Part shown: positions 37,959 through 47,309 of the stretch, in pieces
Layout: each line of letters begins with the position of its first letter
How positions within the stretch are numbered: the first letter of the stretch is position 1
NCBI RefSeq assembly: GCF_000010345.1
Contig: NC_009663.1
Location: 2,108,001-2,172,000, forward strand
DNA length: 64,000 bases
Reading direction: 5' to 3'
Source: Sulfurovum sp. NBC37-1
Lineage (GTDB): Bacteria > Campylobacterota > Campylobacteria > Campylobacterales > Sulfurovaceae
Notes under the pieces: generated by a model
What the model was told of the DNA's origin: nothing
The model's input: the letters and a program-made list of their open reading frames with translations, nothing else
Database searches by the model: none
Position numbers and translations under genes: made by a program

Positions 37959-38698
37959 TCCTCTTCCTTGTATGGATAAGTCCATCTAAAATGCTGCCAG
38001 CTTCCCAGATCACTTGGCTTTTCGAGTGCCGATTCGAGTTCATCGAGATACCTGTTCCTCTCGACAACCTCGGCACCCAGTCCGACCATATGGTCCGTTT
38101 TCATCTGGCAGTCTATAAAATCATAACCTTTAGCGCCTAAAACATCACTTAGTGCTTTGAAAGCGACCTTGGAAGCATCGGATGCCAGAGAGAACATCGA
38201 TTCCCCGAAAAAAGCCTTTCCCATAGCCAGCCCATAGAGACCTCCGACGAGTTCTCCCTCTCTGTAAACCTCCACACTGTGGGCAAAACCCTCTTCATGT
38301 AGCCTGATGTAAGCCTCCTGCATCTCCGGTATGATCCAGGTATGGTCCTGTCCTTGACGATATACGGTGGCGCAGTGGCGTATCACATCGGAGAACGCTT
38401 TGTCGAACGTTACCGTATACCTACTGCTCCGCAGCACTCTTCGAAATGATTTTCTTACTTTGAATTTTCCGGGGTAAAGCAACAGTCGTGGATCGGGAGA
38501 CCACCAGAGAATAGGATCGCCTTCGTTGTACCAGGGGAAAATACCCTTTCTGTACGCTGTCAAAAGACGGGAAGAAGAGAGATCTCCGCCATAGGCCAGA
38601 AGCCCCTCATCCGATGCAAAACGGGGGTTGGGAAAATTGTAAGAGTAGCTACTCAGTGGGGGAATCAGGTATTCCCCCTCATCAAACATAGAAGCCAT
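37952..38698 (-). CDS. aat: Leucyl/phenylalanyl-tRNA-protein transferase
   Basis: 248 residues from ATG 38698, chosen because AAAGGAG lies 8 bp upstream; the longer frame has no such site. Family motifs: 'PNPRFASDEGLLAYGGDLS', 'AYRKGIFPWYNEGDPILWWSPDPRLLLYP' (read as two motifs) and 'VEVYREGELVGGLYGLAMG'. It attaches Leu or Phe to N-degron proteins for ClpS/ClpA delivery. It sits directly behind clpS-clpA, a meaningful functional grouping. Confidence 0.95.
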   Translation of the reverse strand: MASMFDEGEYLIPPLSSYSYNFPNPRFASDEGLLAYGGDLSSSRLLTAYRKGIFPWYNEGDPILWWSPDPRLLLYPGKFKVRKSFRRVLRSSRYTVTFDKAFSDVIRHCATVYRQGQDHTWIIPEMQEAYIRLHEEGFAHSVEVYREGELVGGLYGLAMGKAFFGESMFSLASDASKVAFKALSDVLGAKGYDFIDCQMKTDHMVGLGAEVVERNRYLDELESALEKPSDLGSWQHFRWTYPYKEEEW

Positions 38699-38760
38699 AT
38701 CAAAAGCTCCTTTGGAGCTTTTGAATGTTGTATGGGTATGCACATTGAGATACAATAATC

Positions 38761-38839
38761 ACGTAGGGTGCTGTGCCCCCACAGCACCATTTCTTGTAAT
38801 CAATATATTTTGGCGCCATCGGGAGACAGCACCCTACAT
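38761..38839. repeat. Paired TAGG-edge palindromes between aat and clpA
   Basis: GTAGGGTGCTGTG-CCCC-CACAGCACC (38763-38788) and, inverted 40 bp later, a half-element ACAGCACCCTACA (38826-38838). The layout mirrors the pair at 18581-18672. Confidence 0.65.
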
Positions 38840-38841
38840 TT

Positions 38842-41031
38842 TTATTTGGAAAATTCAAATGTAAGTTTTCCATTTTTAAGACCAACCTTGACCAAGCCGC
38901 CTTTTTTCAGTCTCCCGAACAGTATCTCTTCTGTCAATGCCTCTTTGATCTTCTCGTCGATCACACGGGCGATGTGTCTTGCACCGTAACGTTCATCATA
39001 TCCTTCATTTGCCAGATACTCTTTGGCTTTTTTGCTTACTTTCACTTTGATATTCTTCGGTTTGAGCATAAGGTTGAGCTTATCAAGCTCCACATCCACA
39101 ATGGAGACCAGTGTCTCAAGATCAAGCGTATTGAACTCCACCACAGCACTCAAACGGTTCATGAACTCAGGAGCGAAAAAGGCTTTGAGTGCTTTGTCCG
39201 TTTTCATCGAATTGTCTTTGTTGAAGCCCATCACATTGGCTTCTTTGGTACCGATATTGGAAGTCATGATGAGAATGACATTCTTGAAGTCACTCACCAC
39301 ACCGTTGTTGTCCGTCAGTTTGGCACCATCCATCACCTGAAGCAGAATGTTCATAATATCCGGATGTGCTTTTTCTATCTCATCAAGCAGCAGTACGGTA
39401 TGAGGATGTTTCTTGATCATCTCTGTAAGCAGTCCGCCCTGTTCATACCCGACATAGCCCGGAGGTGCACCGACCAGGCGGCTGATGGTATGCGCTTCCA
39501 TATATTCACTCATATCGATACGCTCAAAATGCACATGCATTGTCTCGGCCAACTGTGTCGCCAGCGCGGTCTTTCCAACACCAGTAGGGCCTACAAAAAG
39601 AAACGATCCGATAGGACGATTGGGCGCATTCAACCCCGCATAGGATCGTTTGATCGCCGTTGCCAGCTCTTCAATCGCCTCATTCTGCCCGATGATATGC
39701 GCAGAAAGGTCTTTTTCAAGGGTCTTGAGCTTCTTCGTATCATCCGTGCCGATAACCGTGGAGGGCAGCTTCATCATCTTGGCGACACTCTCTTCTATGT
39801 CTTTGGGCTTGACAATAACACCCTCCGCACCTTTGAGCATGAAATGCGCCCCCACCTCATCAATGATATCCATTGCTTTGTCCGGGAGGAATCTGTCATG
39901 CAGATATTTCACGGAAAGATCGATCGCCGACTGTAGCGCTTCGTCGGTGAACTTGATATTGTGATGATCCTCATATTTATGCTGTACTCCTTTGAGGATG
40001 GTAAAGGTATCTTCCACGCTTGGCTCCTCCACATCTATCTTGGCAAATCTTCGGCTGAGTGCCTTGTCTTTGTCGAAAAAATTCCTGTACTCCGCATAAG
40101 TCGTTGCGCCGATACACTTGAGGTCCCCTCTTGCCAATGCCGGCTTAAGCAGGTTGCTTGCATCCATACTGCCTCCACTTGTCGCTCCTGCACCAACCAT
40201 GGTATGGATCTCATCGATGAAGAGAATGGCATCATCCATCTGACTCAACTCATTGATGATCCCTTTGAGGCGTTTCTCGAAATCACCCCGGTATTTGGTC
40301 CCGGCGATCAGGGCACCCATATCCAAGGCGTAGACCTTTGCATCCTTGATGACATCAGGAACATCTCCCTCGGAGATTTTCAGTGCCAGGCCTTCCGCAA
40401 TGGCCGTTTTACCCACTCCCGGTTCCCCGACGAGCAGCGGGTTGTTCTTCTTGCGGCGGCAAAGGGTCTGCATCACACGGTTTATTTCATCCACGCGTCC
40501 GACCACAGGGTCTATCTTCCCGGTTTTTGCCAGAGCCACAAGCTCCATTGTAAACTGCTCCAGAACAGTTTCTTCTTTGGCAGATTTGTCCGTTTCAGTC
40601 TGGGCATGATCTTCTCTGTTGTGGGAGATCACCTCCAGTATATCCACACGGGCGATCCCTTCTTTTTTCATCAGATAGACCGCATAGGAGTGCTCCTGCA
40701 TGAAGATCGCCGCAAGCATATCCCCTATGCTTGCTTCCGTCCTCCCCGCAGAGTGGATATGTGTCATCATATCGTTGATCGCCCTTGAAAGCGCCACGGT
40801 CTCAAAAGGCTCCACCGCCTCTTTCAGTGAAGGAATGGTCTTGTGGATATGTTCCACGATCCCTTCTTCGAGTATTTCAAGATTTGCATCGAGTGTAGAA
40901 AGTATCTCTATCCCCTCTTCGCTTCTGACCACAGAGAGGAAGACATGCTCCACTGTCAGGTACTCATGTCTGTTCTCTTTGGCATATTTTACGGCATTTT
41001 TAAATACATCATTGAGTGCTATACTAATCAT
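38842..41031 (-). CDS. clpA: ATP-dependent Clp protease ATP-binding subunit ClpA
   Basis: 729 residues: the N-domain ('[24 protein letters not shown]'), AAA-1 with Walker A '[11 protein letters not shown]' (~205) and '[14 protein letters not shown]', and AAA-2 with '[13 protein letters not shown]' (~478) and '[13 protein letters not shown]', then the C-terminal D2-small domain. It unfolds substrates for ClpP. It is coupled to clpS (10 bp) and precedes aat, together forming the N-end-rule module. Confidence 0.96.
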   Translation of the reverse strand: MISIALNDVFKNAVKYAKENRHEYLTVEHVFLSVVRSEEGIEILSTLDANLEILEEGIVEHIHKTIPSLKEAVEPFETVALSRAINDMMTHIHSAGRTEASIGDMLAAIFMQEHSYAVYLMKKEGIARVDILEVISHNREDHAQTETDKSAKEETVLEQFTMELVALAKTGKIDPVVGRVDEINRVMQTLCRRKKNNPLLVGEPGVGKTAIAEGLALKISEGDVPDVIKDAKVYALDMGALIAGTKYRGDFEKRLKGIINELSQMDDAILFIDEIHTMVGAGATSGGSMDASNLLKPALARGDLKCIGATTYAEYRNFFDKDKALSRRFAKIDVEEPSVEDTFTILKGVQHKYEDHHNIKFTDEALQSAIDLSVKYLHDRFLPDKAMDIIDEVGAHFMLKGAEGVIVKPKDIEESVAKMMKLPSTVIGTDDTKKLKTLEKDLSAHIIGQNEAIEELATAIKRSYAGLNAPNRPIGSFLFVGPTGVGKTALATQLAETMHVHFERIDMSEYMEAHTISRLVGAPPGYVGYEQGGLLTEMIKKHPHTVLLLDEIEKAHPDIMNILLQVMDGAKLTDNNGVVSDFKNVILIMTSNIGTKEANVMGFNKDNSMKTDKALKAFFAPEFMNRLSAVVEFNTLDLETLVSIVDVELDKLNLMLKPKNIKVKVSKKAKEYLANEGYDERYGARHIARVIDEKIKEALTEEILFGRLKKGGLVKVGLKNGKLTFEFSK

Positions 41032-41041
41032 TTTTTATTCC

Positions 41042-41341
41042 TTATGCATCTTCTTCTATTGTAGCCAATAGCGGAAACTCATTCTTCTTCGCGAGCTGCT
41101 TGACCTGTTCCGCTTTGGTCTGGGCGATCTCAAAGCTGTACACACCGCAGATCGCTTTTCCTTTTTCATGTATCTGCAGCATGATCTGTACCGCCTGCTC
41201 CTGGGTCTTATGGAAGATCGAAGTCAATACTTCCACCACAAAATCCATACTGGTATAATCATCGTTGTGCAGCAGTACCTTGTACATCTGCGGTTCCCAT
41301 AGTTCCAACTCTACATCCGACTCAACTTCAAACTTTGGCAT
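41042..41341 (-). CDS. clpS: ClpS adaptor
   Basis: 99 residues. It shows 'YKVLLHNDDYTSMDFVVEVL' (substrate-pocket Asn-Asp pair), 'MLQIHEKGKAICGVYSFEIAQTKAEQV'-type helices and the C-terminal edge strand. It delivers N-degron substrates to ClpA. It is divergent from bioD across 65 bp with overlapping promoter boxes. Confidence 0.95.
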   Translation of the reverse strand: MPKFEVESDVELELWEPQMYKVLLHNDDYTSMDFVVEVLTSIFHKTQEQAVQIMLQIHEKGKAICGVYSFEIAQTKAEQVKQLAKKNEFPLLATIEEDA

Positions 41342-41406
41342 ATTGTGTTAATATTCCTTATAATTAATGGTTTATACTATTATACATAAAATTCGGAGAT
41401 TTTCAA

Positions 41407-42039
41407 GTGTCATCCCTTTTTATCACTGCAACCGGTACCAATGTGGGCAAAACACACACCACACTCAAGCTCCTTGATGCACTAGCGGCCAAAGGCCGGT
41501 CAGTCGGTGTCTTCAAGCCTATCGAAACAGGTGTGTTAGACAGTGCTCCTGACGCCACTATACTACTTGAATCTTGCCGAAAGGTTAACAGGAATTTCGA
41601 AGGTCTTAAAACAGAAGATATCACAGCCTATACCTTCCCACTTCCCGCTGCACCGTTCTGCGCCGATACCAACCATAAGATACGTATAGACCGTATCCTC
41701 GAAAAATATCATCAACTTTCACAGCTTTGCGACATCCTGCTTGTCGAGGGAGCCGGTGGGCTGATGGTCCCAGTCACAAGAGACTTTTTTATGATAGATC
41801 TCATCAAAGAACTGCAAACCAGAGTACTTCTTGTCACTCCCGGCAGACTGGGATGTATCAATGATACCCTTCTCTCCATGGAAGCATTAAAGTCCCGTAA
41901 TATAGCATTTGACTGGTGTATAAACCTCTATGAGGATGCAGAAAGTTTTACAGAAGTCACACAACCCTTTTATGATGCGGTTTTTCCAGCGTGGTGGAGT
42001 GACAAAGAAGGGATGGAGAAGTTTGCCAGATCCCTATAG
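41407..42039 (+). CDS. bioD: Dethiobiotin synthetase
   Basis: 210 residues from a GTG start (CGGAG 8 bp upstream). The P-loop 'ITATGTNVGKTHTTLKLL' is at the N-terminus, then 'GVFKPIETG' and 'DILLVEGAGGLMVPV'. It carboxylates 7,8-diaminopelargonate to dethiobiotin. The gene stands alone, with other bio genes elsewhere. Confidence 0.93.
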   Translation: MSSLFITATGTNVGKTHTTLKLLDALAAKGRSVGVFKPIETGVLDSAPDATILLESCRKVNRNFEGLKTEDITAYTFPLPAAPFCADTNHKIRIDRILEKYHQLSQLCDILLVEGAGGLMVPVTRDFFMIDLIKELQTRVLLVTPGRLGCINDTLLSMEALKSRNIAFDWCINLYEDAESFTEVTQPFYDAVFPAWWSDKEGMEKFARSL

Positions 42040-42128
42040 GCTACACTCCCTTTTTACCACAGCTTTGATATAATCACAGCATAATTATTTACTGCACCAA
42101 GTAAATACTTCATTCATTAAGGATGCGC

Positions 42129-43013
42129 ATGCAACATCTTGTCGATACCAGCAATTTTTCCGACGCCCAGATAGTCCAACTGCTTCATGATGCCAAAACC
42201 TTTAAAGCACAACGTCCTCCCCAACTGCTCAGGGACAAACTGATCATCACCCTCTTTTTCGAAGCTTCGACACGTACCAGGAGCTCTTTTGAAGTCGCCG
42301 CAAAACGTCTGGGTGCTGCTGTGGTGCATCTTGACCCCAGCAGAAGCTCAACCAAAAAAGGGGAATCTCTCGAAGACACCTTTGCAAACCTTTGCGCAAT
42401 GGATCCTGATGGGGTCATCATCCGCCATGAGGAGAATGAGGCACCGGGCATTCTTGCCGATATGCAAATGACTTCAGTCATCAATGCCGGTGCGGGGAAT
42501 TATGCCCATCCTACCCAGGCACTGCTCGACCTTTTCACACTGATGGAACACTTTGAAGGAAACATAGAAGGAAAGACCATCGCCATTGTCGGAGATATCA
42601 TCAGTTCCAGGGTGGCAAGTTCAGGTATCCGTCTGCTGAGACGTATGGGAATGAACGTCATCCTCGTCGCACCTGAACCTTTCATGCCGCAAAGCGACCT
42701 GCCACAGTATGAGAATCTTGAAGATGTCCTTGACAAAGTCGATGTCATCATGAGCCTGCGAGCCCAGCTTGAAAGGCATGCTTCCCCGATCTTCGACGAC
42801 TATAACGAATATGCAAGACATTACTGCATCACAGAAGAACGCCTCGGTGACCGCAATATTCTGATCCTCCACCCGGGACCCGTTATGCGGAACATCGACA
42901 TTTCCGACGAAATACTCGAAGACCCCAGATGCAAAGTGCTCACACAGGTAAAAAACGGTGTCTACATGAGAATGGCAATCCTGAAATTATTGCTGTTGGA
43001 CAGCAATAATTAG
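42129..43013 (+). CDS. pyrB: Aspartate carbamoyltransferase catalytic chain
   Basis: 294 residues from the ATG at 42129, preferred over ATG 42123 because AAGG then lies 6 bp upstream. Motifs: 'FFEASTRTRSSFEVAAKRLGA' in two pieces (EASTRTRSSFE and AKRLGA), 'HPTQALLDLFTL' and 'HPGPVMRNIDI'. It is the committed step of pyrimidine synthesis. A TATAAT-like box (42070) and a small hairpin TATTTACT/AGTAAATA lie upstream. Its TAG stop opens a degenerate heptamer tract. Confidence 0.96.
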   Translation: MQHLVDTSNFSDAQIVQLLHDAKTFKAQRPPQLLRDKLIITLFFEASTRTRSSFEVAAKRLGAAVVHLDPSRSSTKKGESLEDTFANLCAMDPDGVIIRHEENEAPGILADMQMTSVINAGAGNYAHPTQALLDLFTLMEHFEGNIEGKTIAIVGDIISSRVASSGIRLLRRMGMNVILVAPEPFMPQSDLPQYENLEDVLDKVDVIMSLRAQLERHASPIFDDYNEYARHYCITEERLGDRNILILHPGPVMRNIDISDEILEDPRCKVLTQVKNGVYMRMAILKLLLLDSNN

Positions 43014-43038
43014 CGTTGAATGTTAAGCGTAGCGTTTA
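43012..43038. repeat. Degenerate 7-bp repeat after pyrB
   Basis: AGCGTTG, AATGTTA, AGCGTAG, CGTTTA: a worn member of the GCGTT/AACGC heptamer family, starting in the pyrB stop codon. Confidence 0.6.
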
Positions 43039-43071
43039 AAAAATAGAGAACAACAATAGGGGAACGAGGAA

Positions 43072-44040
43072 GTGTGGCTGAATTCAAAAGACGGTTTTTC
43101 CCGAATCAATCAATTAGGCCAAAACCGCATCCCCTTCCTTTTCATCATCTCCTACGATAAAACAAAGATCTTCACCCAGCCTCTCGAAACACTTGACAGC
43201 GATATATTCTACAAACTGCAGGACTGGAGAAACTACCCGGTTAAAAAAAGAGTTAGAGAGTTTACTTTCTCCAAAACACCTGTAGATTTCCCCACCTACA
43301 GGAACAGTATGGAAAAAATACTTGAAGAGATACGTTCGGGCAATACCTATCTGCTGAACCTTACCTTCAGAACACCCATAGAGAGCAGCTTCACCCTCAA
43401 AGAGATCTTTACCTATGCCAGAGCAAAATTCAAGCTCTACTTCAAAGATAAGTTTATCTGCTTCTCTCCCGAAATGTTCGTAGAAATAGAAGGAAACACC
43501 ATCGCCACTTACCCGATGAAAGGAACAATAGATACCGATATACCCGATGCGGAACACCGTATCCTGAACGATGAGAAAGAGATGGCGGAGCATATCATGA
43601 TCGTCGATCTGATGCGTAACGACCTCGGGATTATCGGAACTAATGTCAAGGTAGAGAAGTTCCGTTATGTCGACAAGATCAAAGCAGGAGAGAAGGAACT
43701 GTTCCAGGTCAGCTCAAAAATCACCGCAACACTTCCTGAAGGATGGAAAAACAATTTGGGTACTCTACTTTCAGGTATCCTTCCAGCCGGCTCTATTACC
43801 GGTACCCCGAAAAAATCCACGGTTGGGATTATTAATGATATTGAAAATTATGAACGCGGATTCTATACCGGAGTCTTTGGTATTTTTGACGGTGAATCCC
43901 TGCGTTCAGGGGTCATGATACGTTTCATCGAAAAAGAGGACAACAGACTCTTCTACAAAAGCGGCGGCGGTATTACTCTGGATTCCGATGCCAAAAGAGA
44001 GTATGAGGAGCTGATAGACAAAGTCTATCTTCCCCTGTAG
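43072..44040 (+). CDS. pabB: Aminodeoxychorismate synthase component I
   Basis: 322 residues from GTG. Only the chorismate-binding catalytic domain is present: 'GNTYLLNLTFRTPI', 'PMKGTIDTDIPDAE', 'HIMIVDLMRNDLG' and 'LPAGSITGTPKKST'. It converts chorismate to aminodeoxychorismate for folate. The short length matches stand-alone PabB rather than TrpE. No fused PabC lyase is seen. Confidence 0.88.
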   Translation: MWLNSKDGFSRINQLGQNRIPFLFIISYDKTKIFTQPLETLDSDIFYKLQDWRNYPVKKRVREFTFSKTPVDFPTYRNSMEKILEEIRSGNTYLLNLTFRTPIESSFTLKEIFTYARAKFKLYFKDKFICFSPEMFVEIEGNTIATYPMKGTIDTDIPDAEHRILNDEKEMAEHIMIVDLMRNDLGIIGTNVKVEKFRYVDKIKAGEKELFQVSSKITATLPEGWKNNLGTLLSGILPAGSITGTPKKSTVGIINDIENYERGFYTGVFGIFDGESLRSGVMIRFIEKEDNRLFYKSGGGITLDSDAKREYEELIDKVYLPL

Positions 44041-44041
44041 A

Positions 44042-44485
44042 TCATTCTAAAAATTCCGAAGAAAAACTCACCGCTTTTGGTGTGAAGAGTTTGGCTTTAA
44101 TCTCTTCCGTACCGGCCAGTCTTTGCAGCTGATAGGGCACATAAATGTAACGCCCCGCTATTTTCTTGTACTGCTGGGAACGCTCCTCGAGATGCACACG
44201 TATCGCACTGCCGACATTGTCTTCCGCAAGGTTCTCCGGGAGATTCGTATCCGACAGCAGCACGACGATATCCATTGGTTTCTCTTCTATACACAACTTT
44301 ATCTCTTCATACAGCGCCATATAGGAGTCCTGGACATTTTCAACACTGTTCTCCACTCTTTCTATCTCTCCATTCCCATCCAGAAGCAGGGCAAAAGGCC
44401 GAAATGTCTGCTCTTTTTCAAGCATCTCCTGCGCTTCGTAAATGGACTTTTCAAGCATCATCAATGCACGTTCGTCATCAGTCAT
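44042..44485 (-). CDS. Conserved hypothetical protein
   Basis: 147 residues from ATG 44485 (AAGGAG 7 bp upstream; the longer frame has no site). A helical, acidic N-terminus ('MTDDERALMMLEKSIYEAQEML') leads into a beta-alpha segment 'FALLLDGNGEIERVE' and 'PMDIVVLLSDTNLPENLAEDNVG'. It overlaps the upstream lipoprotein gene by 8 bp and is last in the long minus-strand run. Not recognised. Confidence 0.6.
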   Translation of the reverse strand: MTDDERALMMLEKSIYEAQEMLEKEQTFRPFALLLDGNGEIERVENSVENVQDSYMALYEEIKLCIEEKPMDIVVLLSDTNLPENLAEDNVGSAIRVHLEERSQQYKKIAGRYIYVPYQLQRLAGTEEIKAKLFTPKAVSFSSEFLE

Positions 44486-45020
44486 GTTTTCTCCTTTTTG
44501 ATATACATCTGTCTCTACGCTCTTTCCATTTATATTGTACATCATCTTTTACTTTGGCAAAGTAAAGCTCCCCCGAATCCCTCCAAGGATCTATGACGAT
44601 CCCCGTATCGAACGGTTTGCCTTTAGCCGTAATGACCAGAACATTGTGTTCATTCCAGTACCGGCCTATATTGGCACCGCCAAGATGAAAGCTGAAGTCG
44701 GGATACGCCTGTTTGACCATATAAATATAGAGTGCATCGCTCCAGTCGTAACACAGACCCTTTTGACGAAAACCTGTATTTACCAGTGTATTATGCAGCC
44801 ATGGCGGTGAGGTAAGATCAAATTCTCTGGTGAGCTGTGCCGTTTGAACAAAGAGATCTTTCGAGAGCCGATCTGCCGTTTTTGCTTCAATGCTCCCATC
44901 CATTTGCTGAAGCATTATGGAAAGTCTTTTGACTTCGGCATCTTTTAGGGGTACCGGTTTGACCGCACATCCTGTCAAAAGAAAGAGGAAGAGAAAAAAC
45001 TTAAGTAAATGTCTGTACAT
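44478..45020 (-). CDS. Lipoprotein with Cys-His-Asp (papain/transglutaminase-like) motifs
   Basis: 180 residues from ATG 45020. The signal 'LLKFFLFLFLLTGC' has a lipobox. The mature part shows 'GLCYDWSDALYIYM' (candidate nucleophile Cys), 'RYWNEHNVLVITAKG' (His) and 'IVIDPWRDSGELYF' (Asp), in the order and spacing of a transglutaminase-like triad. It may act on cell-wall or periplasmic protein. It overlaps the rhomboid gene upstream and the hypothetical gene downstream. The substrate is unknown. Confidence 0.6.
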   Translation of the reverse strand: MYRHLLKFFLFLFLLTGCAVKPVPLKDAEVKRLSIMLQQMDGSIEAKTADRLSKDLFVQTAQLTREFDLTSPPWLHNTLVNTGFRQKGLCYDWSDALYIYMVKQAYPDFSFHLGGANIGRYWNEHNVLVITAKGKPFDTGIVIDPWRDSGELYFAKVKDDVQYKWKERRDRCISKRRKHD

Positions 45021-45678
45021 ACATTGTCGGCAGGTACGCCATGATCGCAAGCATGAGCAAAACCATCAACCCGCTGTATATCCCAATGAACTTCGGATCT
45101 TTGGAGAGCAGATAGCCGCCTATGAACCCTACGACCGTACCAGCTACGTGAGCACTTACATCCACGTTCGGAATGGAAAAGCCTATCACCAGATTAATCA
45201 CGATGATCACAGTGAACTCTTTCATAAATGCTTTTGTATGTTTCCCGAGATGTTTTCTATGTGCGATGAAAAAACCGGCCAGCGCACCGAACACACCGAA
45301 AATAGCACCCGATGCCCCGATCCCCACACTCGCAGGATGGATATAAAGAGATACCAGCCCACCAAGAAGCCCGGAAAAAAGATAGATACTCAGGTAGGAT
45401 TTCGTATCGAAGTACATCTCCATACCCCGTCCTATGATGTAAAGTGAGACCATATTCATCAGAATATGTGTCATGCCGCCATGCAGGAACATCGCGGTAA
45501 AAAGGCGCCACCATTCTCCTTTAAGCACGGTCAACGGGCCATAGAGCGCACCCATATCGACCAAGACCTGCATGTCCATATCGGTAATACTACCGCTAAA
45601 GAACGCAGAAAAAAGATAAACAACACTGTTAATGGCAATAATGCTATAGGTAACCTTATAGCGTAAAAATTCTTTCAT
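45001..45678 (-). CDS. Rhomboid intramembrane serine protease
   Basis: 225 residues from ATG 45678 (the 5'-extended TTG start lacks any better site). Six membrane helices are visible, with 'FLHGGMTHILMNMVSLY' (oxyanion residues), the nucleophile in 'GASGAIFGVFGA' (~120) and His in 'SAHVAGTVVGFIGGYL' (~180). It cleaves membrane proteins within the bilayer. Its 3' end overlaps the following lipoprotein gene. Confidence 0.9.
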   Translation of the reverse strand: MKEFLRYKVTYSIIAINSVVYLFSAFFSGSITDMDMQVLVDMGALYGPLTVLKGEWWRLFTAMFLHGGMTHILMNMVSLYIIGRGMEMYFDTKSYLSIYLFSGLLGGLVSLYIHPASVGIGASGAIFGVFGALAGFFIAHRKHLGKHTKAFMKEFTVIIVINLVIGFSIPNVDVSAHVAGTVVGFIGGYLLSKDPKFIGIYSGLMVLLMLAIMAYLPTMYVQTFT

Positions 45679-45692
45679 ACGATTCAAAGGGA

Positions 45693-46073
45693 TCAGCAAA
45701 TAGCTTCAACGAAAAGTACACCGTCAATCCCCGAGCGGGCTATCTTGACGATCTCTTTTTCTTCATGGATGAGTACCAGTACTTTGGTATCGAAAAGGTA
45801 CTGCTCCGCAATCGGCTGTATCAGCAGGGCATCCTCCTCTTTGCATATCATGAAGCTCGCATCCAACGCATTGGCAAACAGCGCTTCATTCAGACTGTTC
45901 ACAGTGATCGCATAGGGGATGTCATTGTTCTGGCAATACCTGGCAAGTTCTACCGAATCGACCAGTGGTTCAAGTAGAACGATATCTTCTGACTTACTTT
46001 GCTCTATATCATCTTTGGAAAAGACTTTTCGAAAACGACCACTCTCTATCCACGGATGTCCTATAATGATCAT
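45693..46073 (-). CDS. Conserved hypothetical cytoplasmic protein
   Basis: 126 residues from ATG 46073, which overlaps the stop of the PP0621-like gene (ATGA) and has GGAGG upstream. Alternating beta and alpha segments ('EDIVLLEPLVDSVELARYC', 'IPYAITVNSLNEALFANAL', 'TKVLVLIHEEKEI') suggest a TIM-barrel-like or Rossmann-like fragment. I do not recognise a family. Confidence 0.6.
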   Translation of the reverse strand: MIIIGHPWIESGRFRKVFSKDDIEQSKSEDIVLLEPLVDSVELARYCQNNDIPYAITVNSLNEALFANALDASFMICKEEDALLIQPIAEQYLFDTKVLVLIHEEKEIVKIARSGIDGVLFVEAIC

Positions 46074-46297
46074 TTCATTTCCTCCTTTGCACACTCATCG
46101 CAATAATATTTGCCATGTATCATAATGCACTCCTTCATTGTCACATAGGTATCGCATTTGCTGCACTCCACCAGTGTATCCTCATCGAGTTTTTTCTGTT
46201 CCTTACTCTTCGGCTTTGGTACTGTCGGCAGTTTTCCGCCCAAAAGTTTATAGATAAATATACCGGCGATCGCAAAAATGATCAGTTTCAATATCAT
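46070..46297 (-). CDS. PP0621-family small membrane protein with zinc-type cysteines
   Basis: 75 residues: one N-terminal membrane helix ('[19 protein letters not shown]'), a basic linker, then '[27 protein letters not shown]', a treble-clef-like zinc site with two CxxC pairs. It overlaps rsmG by ATGA. Function unknown. Confidence 0.75.
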
Positions 46298-46884
46298 GTT
46301 TCATTCTTTATATAGAGATAGTTTCTCTGGTTTTTTTGTATTATATCATAACTCATTTGACCTTCCACCTGCGCTATTTCGTCAAACACACGGCTTCCTT
46401 TGTAAAAAAGATATTCTGTATGTTCATCACTGATGCGAGACGTAAGGTCAAGCAGAAGCTTTGTATTGGTCACTGCCCTCGAGCTGATCATGTCGAAGGC
46501 TTCATATACTACGTTCTCGACCCGTTTGGCCTCCACCGTCACATTCTTCAACCCCAAATCGATGGCAGCATACTTCAAAAAAGAGACGCGTTTTTTCAAC
46601 GGTTCCGCCAACACCACTTCGGTTTCCGGCAGTGCAATGGCAAGCACCAGTCCGGGAAAACCCGCGCCCGTCCCAACATCCAGCAGTGTTTTGGGTATTC
46701 TGATGAAAGTCAGAGGGTAAAGCGAATCGACAATGTTGTCGTAGATCGCCACTACCGATCTCGCGCCGGTAAGATTATGCACCTGGTTCCATTCATGCAG
46801 CAGTACGGCAAAGCCTTCAAGTTTACCGATGATGCCATCATCCAGAACGATACCTTCGGCATTCAGATACTGCAACAGCTCCAC
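46294..46884 (-). CDS. rsmG: 16S rRNA m7G527 methyltransferase
   Basis: 196 residues from GTG 46884. The SAM-binding site is '[21 protein letters not shown]' in two parts ([12 protein letters not shown] and LVLAIALPE). 'NLTGARSV' and '[15 protein letters not shown]' also match RsmG. It methylates G527 of 16S rRNA. Its start shares a base with the stop of the lasso B1 gene, so the lasso operon flows straight into it. Confidence 0.92.
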
Positions 46885-47159
46885 TACGCTACCACCTCTA
46901 CCAGTCCGCTCTCCACCAGCTTGTGCACAAAGGCTTCAAGGTCTTGTTTAATGACCTCTTCTTCCACATCATACTGCTCCAGCAGTGACTCGAGTACTTC
47001 CTGAAGGTTCTTTTTCTGCTGCATTGCCACCCATATGTCCGTGCCCACGGCATCCAGACCAAAGTAGTTTTCTGAGTTCATATCGAGCAGTACCATTTCT
47101 CCGTCCACTTCCTGGGCAAACACCATATCTGCAAATTTTACTTTTTTATTTAGATCCAT
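46884..47159 (-). CDS. Lasso-peptide B1 protein: PqqD-like RiPP recognition element
   Basis: 91 residues of the PqqD fold: '[33 protein letters not shown]' (beta strands, split here as [21 protein letters not shown]) then '[23 protein letters not shown]'. In lasso systems this B1/RRE protein binds the precursor leader and presents it to the B2 peptidase. It is preceded immediately by a 48-codon ORF (TAA-ATG contact) and followed by rsmG. A PqqD-like chaperone is also known in HPr-rel-A systems, but the B2 and cyclase genes nearby support lasso. Confidence 0.88.
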   Translation of the reverse strand: MDLNKKVKFADMVFAQEVDGEMVLLDMNSENYFGLDAVGTDIWVAMQQKKNLQEVLESLLEQYDVEEEVIKQDLEAFVHKLVESGLVEVVA

Positions 47160-47306
47160 TTATTTACTCTTTTGGGTAGCATTATACCATTCTATAAATT
47201 TAGCTTGGGATTTTATGTAATACCCAAAAAATTTAAATGAAATCCTCGAAGATTTATCATATTCATGGAGATACTCAATCTGCATTTTTTTATCTGATCT
47301 AACCAT
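47160..47306 (-). CDS. 48-codon ORF between lasso B2 and B1
   Basis: ATG at 47306, four bases after the B2 stop, and TAA directly touching the B1 start. It encodes 48 residues that are basic and aromatic ('MVRSDKKMQIEYLHEYDKSS', 'ISFKFFGYYIKS', 'IEWYNATQKSK'). The exact fit between two genes and the GGTGGTGAAAA upstream suggest it is translated. It does not look like a lasso precursor (no YxxP leader or Gly-Asp core). Unknown function; it might be chance read-through space. Confidence 0.5.
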   Translation of the reverse strand: MVRSDKKMQIEYLHEYDKSSRISFKFFGYYIKSQAKFIEWYNATQKSK

Positions 47307-47309
47307 TTT

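Noticed and set aside
38974-39936. 320-codon plus-strand open frame
   Set aside because: Antisense to clpA with no domain signature.
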